This document shows, in pieces, positions 7,647 to 11,334 of a stretch of 11,334 nucleotides of DNA (positions within the stretch are counted from its first letter, which is position 1; each line of letters opens with the position of its first letter). The notes under the pieces were generated by a model, which was not told the DNA's origin, made no database searches, and saw only the letters and a program-made list of their open reading frames with translations. Made by a program: the position numbers and the translations under genes. Source of the stretch: Flavobacteriales bacterium (GTDB taxonomy: Bacteria > Bacteroidota > Bacteroidia > Flavobacteriales_F > PHOS-HE28); the NCBI GenBank assembly GCA_020854015.1, contig JADZGG010000001.1:1-11334 (forward strand), read 5' to 3'.

Positions 7647-8063
7647 TCAAACGTCGTTCTCCATCAGTCGCGCCAAGGCCAGGCGCCAGGCTTCGGGCAC
7701 GCTGATGCTCGCGCCCGCCTTGTAATCGAAGCACACCATCACACTTCGGCCTTGTGTGCACAGGTTGCGGCCTTCGGGGGTCTTCACGAAAAGCGCATAG
7801 CTGAGGTCGAAGCTCTTGTTGCCCACGTTGCTGCACCAGGTCTCCACTTCCACGCTGTCACTGAGGTGTACGGGCTGGCGGTAGTCCACTTCGTTGCGTG
7901 CCAGGATGAGGCCGAACTGCTTCCAGTCGTGGTCCTTCTCAATGAACTGGCGGAGGAAATCCATGCGGGCCTGTTCGAAGTAGGAGAGGTAGACACCGTT
8001 GTGCACATGGTGCGCCATGTCGATGTCATGGAAGCGGACCTGGATGGGTGTTTTCGTGCGCAT
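7647..8063 (-). CDS. Acyl-CoA thioesterase, YbgC-like hot-dog fold (4HBT family)
   Basis: A 138-residue single hot-dog protein of the usual family length. The N-terminal signature RFHDIDMAHHVHNGVYLSYF (10-29) matches the 4HBT pattern: D15 is the probable catalytic Asp (D-x-x-G/H-x-V/I), followed by the HN-x-x-Y-x-x-Y-F-E-x-A-R helix that carries the active-site face. Family members hydrolyse thioesters of short acyl-CoAs or acyl-ACPs; in Proteobacteria YbgC accompanies Tol-Pal genes, which are absent here. The physiological substrate cannot be predicted. The gene starts only 10 bp from the edge of the repeat array at 8073 and is followed 2 bp later by the nucleoside phosphorylase, so any promoter for this pair lies in or beyond the repeat cassette. 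Confidence 0.9.
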   Translation of the reverse strand: MRTKTPIQVRFHDIDMAHHVHNGVYLSYFEQARMDFLRQFIEKDHDWKQFGLILARNEVDYRQPVHLSDSVEVETWCSNVGNKSFDLSYALFVKTPEGRNLCTQGRSVMVCFDYKAGASISVPEAWRLALARLMENDV

Positions 8064-8072
8064 GTGTCAGTT

Positions 8073-8133
8073 GGCAGTGAGCAGGGGCAGTAAGCAGGAA
8101 CAGAGGGCAGTAAGCATGAGCAGCCAGCAGTAG
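8073..8133. repeat. Degenerate GGCAGTAAGCAGG repeat array, 3' flank of the four-helix-bundle gene
   Basis: Three recognisable 13-base copies stand at 8073-8085 (GGCAGTGAGCAGG), 8086-8098 (GGCAGTAAGCAGG) and 8106-8118 (GGCAGTAAGCATG), followed by a decayed AGCAGCCAGCAGTAG at 8119-8133. On the minus strand it reads as loose six- or seven-base units of the type ACTGCCY. Spacing between copies is 13 then 20 bases. It is not a CRISPR: there are no unique spacers of constant length. Confidence 0.8.
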
Positions 8134-8134
8134 A

Positions 8135-8533
8135 TCACTTTGTGTTCCTGCACCATTTTTCGGGGTGAGCGATCATGTCTCCGAGGAGCTTTCCGACTTC
8201 ATTGGATAGATCCATTATGGGTGCAATGTCGTTGATCTTGACGTAGCCATTGTCAAGAGCGAATTTCATCCACACTTGGGTCTCCGAATTCTCTGCATCG
8301 GAATCGGTGAGCTTGGAAACGAAGTGGAGCGGGTAGCGGCGCTTACGGTACGCCTCCGCCAAGTTGGCGCACACCGATCGGGAAGATCGCCTGCATTGAT
8401 CGGTCAGTGCATACTTCTCTTCACCAGGGAAGCGCTTCGACAACAAGAGCACTAACTGCGCTAACTGTTCCGCCTTCTTGTATACCACAAGGTCCCAGAA
8501 ACCTCCGGTGAAGTAAGCGGGCTCCTGCGCCAT
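8135..8533 (-). CDS. Four-helix-bundle protein, S23 / 23S rRNA intervening-sequence protein family
   Basis: A 132-residue protein matching the four-helix-bundle (TIGR02436-type) family. Recognisable parts are the first helix FWDLVVYKKAEQLAQLV (12-28), the turn RFPGEEKYALTDQCRRSSRS (34-53, equivalent to the family's FP-x-E-x-Y-x-L-x-x-Q-x-R-R segment), VCANLAEAYRKR (54-65, equivalent to S-x-x-x-NIAEG), a third helix around 78-96 (ENSETQVWMKFALDNGY) and a fourth around 103-121. Typical members form pentameric basic barrels; relatives include proteins encoded in 23S rRNA intervening sequences and Avd of diversity-generating retroelements. No reverse transcriptase or variable repeat is present here. 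Cys54 and Tyr62 sit where the consensus usually has Ile/Pro and Gly, so the copy has drifted but is intact. Its function is unknown, and its repeat flanks are described separately. Confidence 0.88.
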   Translation of the reverse strand: MAQEPAYFTGGFWDLVVYKKAEQLAQLVLLLSKRFPGEEKYALTDQCRRSSRSVCANLAEAYRKRRYPLHFVSKLTDSDAENSETQVWMKFALDNGYVKINDIAPIMDLSNEVGKLLGDMIAHPEKWCRNTK

Positions 8534-8563
8534 GCTGAAGTTGTATGTGGCTGGGAAGAAATG

Positions 8564-8596
8564 CCTGCCTACTGCACCTGCTAGCTGCCTACTTGC
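8564..8596. repeat. Inverted counterpart of the repeat array, 5' flank of the four-helix-bundle gene
   Basis: Two copies, CCTGCCTACTGC (8564-8575) and CTGCCTACTTGC (8585-8596), stand 20 bases apart. The reverse complement of the first, GCAGTAGGCAGG, matches GCAGTAAGCAGG at 8087-8098 at 11 of 12 positions, and the sole difference would be a G-U pair in minus-strand RNA. The 20-base periodicity equals that between 8087 and 8107 in the other array, so stretches of about 32 nt (8087-8118 and 8565-8596) align as inverted repeats with a few indels. The array starts 3 bp after the stop codon of the upstream hypothetical gene. Confidence 0.8.
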
Positions 8597-8599
8597 AAC

Positions 8600-9004
8600 T
8601 CAACTAATAGGATTCAAGATCACGCTGAACACCGTGATGCTGTTCGGGTCGCGATCGAAGAAGAGCTTGTCCAGGGCTTCGAGCACGTTCTTGGCGCGGA
8701 AGTAGGAGGTCTGCAGGTTGTTCTCGCCCTTGGCGCTCCATTGCACGGTGTAGCTGCTTGTGCGCTCCTTGTAGGTGCGGACATAGTCCAACATGTTGCG
8801 CAAGGCATCCAACTTGTCGGTGCCCTCCACAGCGTGGAACAAGAAGCTCTGGTTGTGCCGCGGGTTGATGGTGATGAGGAAGAGCTTCCCGCGATTAGCG
8901 CCATGCTCTTCGAAGTTGAAGACCAAGCTGTCGGGGCCAACGCCGATGTGGTCGCTGATCTCCTTCTGCAGCCTTGCGATCTCCAGGTTCCTATCCCTTG
9001 TCAT
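8600..9004 (-). CDS. Conserved protein of unknown function
   Basis: A 134-residue soluble protein with no signal peptide or membrane segment. It begins with a helical stretch (RNLEIARLQKEI), then an alternating strand pattern: SLVFNFEEHG, KLFLITINP, QSFLFHAVEG, a helix KLDALRNMLDYV, SYTVQWSAKG, SYFRAKNVLEALDKLFF and a final SITVFSVILNPIS. The mixed alpha/beta order and lack of low-complexity sequence indicate a real folded protein, and it looks like a conserved Bacteroidota family, but I do not recognise a characterised member. No catalytic motif stands out. The ATG at 9004 is preferred; a TTG at 9028 would add eight residues and overlap the dehydratase stop as TTGA. It follows the dehydratase by 20 bp and is probably co-transcribed. 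Its stop is followed directly by the inverted repeat of the four-helix-bundle cassette. Confidence 0.8.
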   Translation of the reverse strand: MTRDRNLEIARLQKEISDHIGVGPDSLVFNFEEHGANRGKLFLITINPRHNQSFLFHAVEGTDKLDALRNMLDYVRTYKERTSSYTVQWSAKGENNLQTSYFRAKNVLEALDKLFFDRDPNSITVFSVILNPIS

Positions 9005-9024
9005 CGTTCCGTTGTGATGGGTGT

Positions 9025-10911
9025 TCAATCCTTGCCGGCCGTGGGCGGGTCGAAGGTAGCGTAGACCGAGTTCTGGCTCCGGTACTCGGGGATGATCCGC
9101 TTCAGGTCATGCACGCAGTTCGCATCGTCGCCGGCCACACAATGACCTAGCAGGTCGGCGAGCACCGAAGGCAGTTCATGCGGGACTGGTCGCACGCGGC
9201 CGATCAGAATTCGGGGGTGGTGCGTGGCCTGGGTGTCCTCTTGCGTGGCCAGCAACTCCTCGTAGAGCTTTTCTCCCGGTCGCAGGCCCGTGTACTTCAC
9301 CTCAATATCCCGTCCAGGCTCTTTTCCGCTGAGGCGGATCATGCGGTCGGCCAGGTCGGCGATGCGCACCGGGTCACCCATATCGAACACATAGATCTCG
9401 CCACCCTTACCCATAGTGGCAGCCTCCAACACCAGGCGACAGGCCTCCGGAATGGTCATGAAGAAGCGTGTCACCTCGGCATGGGTCACGGTCACCGGCC
9501 CGCCTTCCGCGATCTGCCGACGGAACAACGGGATCACTGATCCGTTGCTGCCCAGCACATTGCCGAAGCGGGTGGTGACGAAGCGCGTTCCTGCGGATGA
9601 CGGTTCCTCGGAAAGTGCCTGCACCATGATCTCGGCAGCGCGCTTGGATGCACCCATCACACTGGTGGGGTTCACAGCCTTGTCAGTACTGATCAGCACG
9701 AACTGCTTCACCCCGTGCTTCACAGCGAGTGTGGCCACCGTGCGTGTACCGCCCACATTGGTGCGGACCGCTTGCGCTGGTTGCGCCTCCATCAACGGCA
9801 CGTGCTTGTACGCCGCTGCGTGGAACACCACTTCAGGCTTCACCCTGCTGAACAACGCCTCCATGGCAGCCTCGTCGCGCACATCACCGATCACGGGTTC
9901 GAAGCCGTTAAGGCCGCGGCCCTGCAGCTCCATCTCCAGGTCGTACAACGCGCTTTCGGCCATGTCCAGCATCACCACCCGGGCAGCGCCCAAGCCGATC
10001 AGTTGCCGCACGATCTCGCTTCCGATGCTTCCTGCCGCGCCTGTCACCAAGGCCGTACGCCTTGCGAAGCGTTCCTTCACTAACGCATCGTCCAAGCGGA
10101 TCACAGGGCGGCCCAGGAGGTCCTCGATGCGCACTTCGCGGATCTGCCCGGAGCTGAGCTGTCCGTTGATCCAGTCGTGTACGGGCGGTATGCTGCGCAC
10201 GCTGACGTGGGCGGCCATGCAGGTGTCCACCACTTGGCGCCGCAACTCAGGGTCGGGATGCATGATGGCGATGATCACCTGGTCCACGTTGCCATCGGCC
10301 AGCATCCGTTGAAGGTCCTGGGTGGGGGAGATGAGCACCCCTTCCAACCGTTTGCCTTGCTTGCGCGGATCGTCGTCCACGAAGGCTTCCACTTTGTAGC
10401 GGGCCGAGCCTTCGCGCTCCAATGTGCGCTTGGTGATGAGCCCCGCTTCACCAGCACCATGGATCACCACCCGGACCTTGTCCTTGCCGGATCCTTGAGC
10501 GCGCAGGTACAGGAGCTTCACAAGAATGCGTGAGGCGATGAGCAGGATGGCCGTGGCCATGAAGTCGATGACCACGACCGAGAAGGGCAGGAAGTAGACC
10601 CCGGTGAGCAGCTTGAACCGCACCAGATTGAGGCACACGAACACCAGCGTACCGCCAAGCACGGTAAGGAAAAGCCGCTTGGCGTCGTCGGTGCTGGTGT
10701 AGCGTACCATGCCGCGGTAGGTGCCGGTCAGAATGAAACTGAGCAGACGGATCCCGAAGAACCACGGTAGCACGGGCAACAACAGGTCCACCTCTGTTGA
10801 AGGCACCTGGAAATTGAAGCGCAATTGATAACCAGCCACCAGCGCGATGCCGCAGAGACCCAGATCGATCAGCAGGATCGTCCAGCGGGGAACGGAGCGG
10901 TTGGTGGCCAT
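9025..10911 (-). CDS. Membrane-anchored nucleotide-sugar 4,6-dehydratase (PglF/WbpM/CapD type)
   Basis: A 628-residue protein of the large membrane-bound SDR dehydratases that convert UDP-GlcNAc to a UDP-4-keto-6-deoxy sugar. The N-terminus has four transmembrane segments (about 10-30, 45-63, 79-97, 107-135), followed by a first nucleotide-binding fold with HGAGEAG (151-157). The catalytic SDR domain starts with VTGAAGSIGSE (289-299) and contains DMAES (316-320), HAAAYKHVPLME (364-375), STDKAVNPTSVMGASKR (408-424) and LRPGEKLYEELL (543-554). The catalytic position has Met419 with Lys423 instead of the Tyr-x-x-x-Lys of ordinary SDRs, the known WbpM/PglF variant. The ATG at 10911 is chosen over the upstream TTG at 10941, which lies beside the hairpin. 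Its product is a natural substrate for an aminotransferase such as the one at 1917-3122, though the two are 6 kb apart on opposite strands. Confidence 0.95.
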   Translation of the reverse strand: MATNRSVPRWTILLIDLGLCGIALVAGYQLRFNFQVPSTEVDLLLPVLPWFFGIRLLSFILTGTYRGMVRYTSTDDAKRLFLTVLGGTLVFVCLNLVRFKLLTGVYFLPFSVVVIDFMATAILLIASRILVKLLYLRAQGSGKDKVRVVIHGAGEAGLITKRTLEREGSARYKVEAFVDDDPRKQGKRLEGVLISPTQDLQRMLADGNVDQVIIAIMHPDPELRRQVVDTCMAAHVSVRSIPPVHDWINGQLSSGQIREVRIEDLLGRPVIRLDDALVKERFARRTALVTGAAGSIGSEIVRQLIGLGAARVVMLDMAESALYDLEMELQGRGLNGFEPVIGDVRDEAAMEALFSRVKPEVVFHAAAYKHVPLMEAQPAQAVRTNVGGTRTVATLAVKHGVKQFVLISTDKAVNPTSVMGASKRAAEIMVQALSEEPSSAGTRFVTTRFGNVLGSNGSVIPLFRRQIAEGGPVTVTHAEVTRFFMTIPEACRLVLEAATMGKGGEIYVFDMGDPVRIADLADRMIRLSGKEPGRDIEVKYTGLRPGEKLYEELLATQEDTQATHHPRILIGRVRPVPHELPSVLADLLGHCVAGDDANCVHDLKRIIPEYRSQNSVYATFDPPTAGKD

Positions 10912-10946
10912 GGTCGGACCGGCCGAAGATAGCGGGGCCAAGTACG

Positions 10947-10974
10947 CCGGAAGGGTCCCGAAGGACCCTTCCGG
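10947..10974 (-). terminator. Perfect 12-bp hairpin with CGAA loop, probable terminator of the upstream T9SS cargo gene
   Basis: CCGGAAGGGTCC (10947-10958) pairs without mismatch with 10963-10974 around a CGAA tetraloop. It lies 20 bp past the stop of the gene at 10995-11334 and 36 bp before the dehydratase ATG, so it would end the former transcript. There is no U-tract after the stem, like the hairpin at 3734-3765. The stem could in principle also sit in the dehydratase leader. Confidence 0.75.
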
Positions 10975-10994
10975 ACAAGTTCAGTTCACGAGGC

Positions 10995-11334
10995 TCATTC
11001 CACCACGAAGCGCTGTGCTGTCGAGGCGTGATCGCCAGCGGTCACTCGCAACATGTACGCACCGGCCACCAAACCTTGGGTCGGTATGGTGAGCAGAGGA
11101 CCAGGCCCGCCCGAGCCTTGCATAATGATACCGCCGAGCGGGTCCAGCACATCATAGGTGGCGTTGTTCCGAACGCCTGAAAGCTCCACGTGCAAGGCGG
11201 CTCCGGACCGGACCGGCACAGGGAAGAGACGGGCACTTGACATCTCCTCCTCGGCGACGTCCACGAACAGACCGCAGGCGCTGACAATGTCCAGTTCGGA
11301 CGAAGTTGATAGGATCGGCATGTCCATAAGTTCA
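10995..11334 (-). CDS. C-terminal end of a T9SS sorting-domain protein (5' part outside window)
   Basis: The frame is open to the window edge, with codons continuing beyond the ATG at 11327, so this is taken as the 3' end of a longer gene. The last 80 or so residues look like a T9SS type A C-terminal domain: ARLFPVPVRSG in place of the common YPNP-x-x-G entry motif, a TYDVLDPLGGIIMQG strand pair, and the closing GAYMLRVTAG...AQRFVVE. The upstream part visible here (ELDIVSACGLFVDVAEEE) gives no hint of the cargo domain. With VP replacing NP and an acidic terminal residue instead of Lys/Arg, the domain is somewhat divergent. If the ATG at 11327 were the true start, the product would be 110 residues without a signal peptide, which is implausible for T9SS cargo. 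Confidence 0.75.
   Translation of the reverse strand, partial: ELMDMPILSTSSELDIVSACGLFVDVAEEEMSSARLFPVPVRSGAALHVELSGVRNNATYDVLDPLGGIIMQGSGGPGPLLTIPTQGLVAGAYMLRVTAGDHASTAQRFVVE

Larger units (their letters stand above)
8069..8600 (-). other. Inverted-repeat-flanked four-helix-bundle cassette (IVS-like architecture)
   Basis: This unit fills the whole gap between the conserved hypothetical gene (stop at 8600-8602) and the thioesterase (start 8063). It consists of a repeat array, one S23-family ORF, and a second array in inverted orientation. The outer tips also pair: CAGTTG at 8068-8073 against CAACTC at 8596-8601, five of six positions. In minus-strand RNA the two arrays could pair and enclose the ORF, as the terminal stem does in 23S rRNA intervening sequences that encode the same protein family. 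GC is lower than around it: 28 of 60 bases in 8221-8280 against 43 of 60 in 7501-7560. No transposase and no clear target-site duplication are visible. That it is one inserted element is inference. Confidence 0.55.

Noticed and set aside
8073..8133. CRISPR array
   Set aside because: Repeats are short, degenerate and nearly contiguous, with no unique spacers and no cas genes nearby.
8069..8600. Diversity-generating retroelement suggested by the Avd-like four-helix-bundle protein
   Set aside because: No reverse transcriptase, template repeat or variable repeat is present in the window.
8069..8600. Classical insertion sequence with terminal inverted repeats
   Set aside because: The only ORF is a four-helix-bundle protein, not a transposase, and no direct target duplication can be seen outside the inverted arms.
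9416..10312. Long plus-strand open frame (298 codons) antisense to the dehydratase
   Set aside because: Ser/Thr/Arg-rich shadow translation without motifs; the opposite strand holds all the SDR motifs.
10930..10937. Possible -7 element TATCTTCG before the dehydratase
   Set aside because: It has one mismatch to TAnnTTTG and no -33 partner at a sensible distance, with the hairpin just upstream; too weak to call.

Overview
The window looks like a chromosomal stretch from a GC-rich member of the Bacteroidota, most likely the Flavobacteriales. Two proteins end in type IX secretion (T9SS) sorting domains, ribosome-binding sites are weak or absent, and conserved proteins typical of that phylum are present. 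Sampled coding lines reach about 70% GC, so a classical low-GC Flavobacterium is unlikely. The genus cannot be fixed from the sequence alone.

Layout. (1) Positions 1-3718, plus strand: a tightly packed surface-glycan operon. It holds the 3' part of a GT4 glycosyltransferase, an O-antigen ligase/polymerase-type membrane protein overlapping it by 8 bp, a DegT-family sugar aminotransferase, and a small PglC-type phosphoglycosyl transferase. A strong hairpin (3734-3765) separates it from the convergent gene. (2) Positions 3785-5668, minus: a secreted 627-residue T9SS cargo protein with Asp-box (BNR-like) motifs. (3) Positions 5769-8063, minus: a SirB1-type transglutaminase-like protein, a nucleoside phosphorylase and a YbgC-like thioesterase; the last two are 2 bp apart. 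(4) Positions 8069-8600: a compact cassette of lower GC. It is a four-helix-bundle (S23/23S-rRNA-IVP family) gene flanked by degenerate heptamer arrays that are inverted copies of each other. (5) Positions 8600-10911, minus: a conserved protein of unknown function and a membrane-anchored nucleotide-sugar 4,6-dehydratase (PglF/WbpM/CapD type). (6) Positions 10947-10974: a 12-bp perfect hairpin, then the C-terminal end of a second T9SS cargo gene running off the window.

How they fit together. The dehydratase, the aminotransferase, the phosphoglycosyl transferase, the GT4 enzyme and the ligase/polymerase cover most steps for making a lipid-linked amino-sugar glycan and attaching or polymerising it. 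In T9SS bacteria such a glycan could be the anionic-LPS-like anchor for secreted cargo, but that link is inference. The most unusual structure is the four-helix-bundle cassette. Its inverted flanks could pair into a stem of about 32 nt around the whole ORF in the transcript, resembling the architecture of 23S rRNA intervening sequences but located between protein genes.
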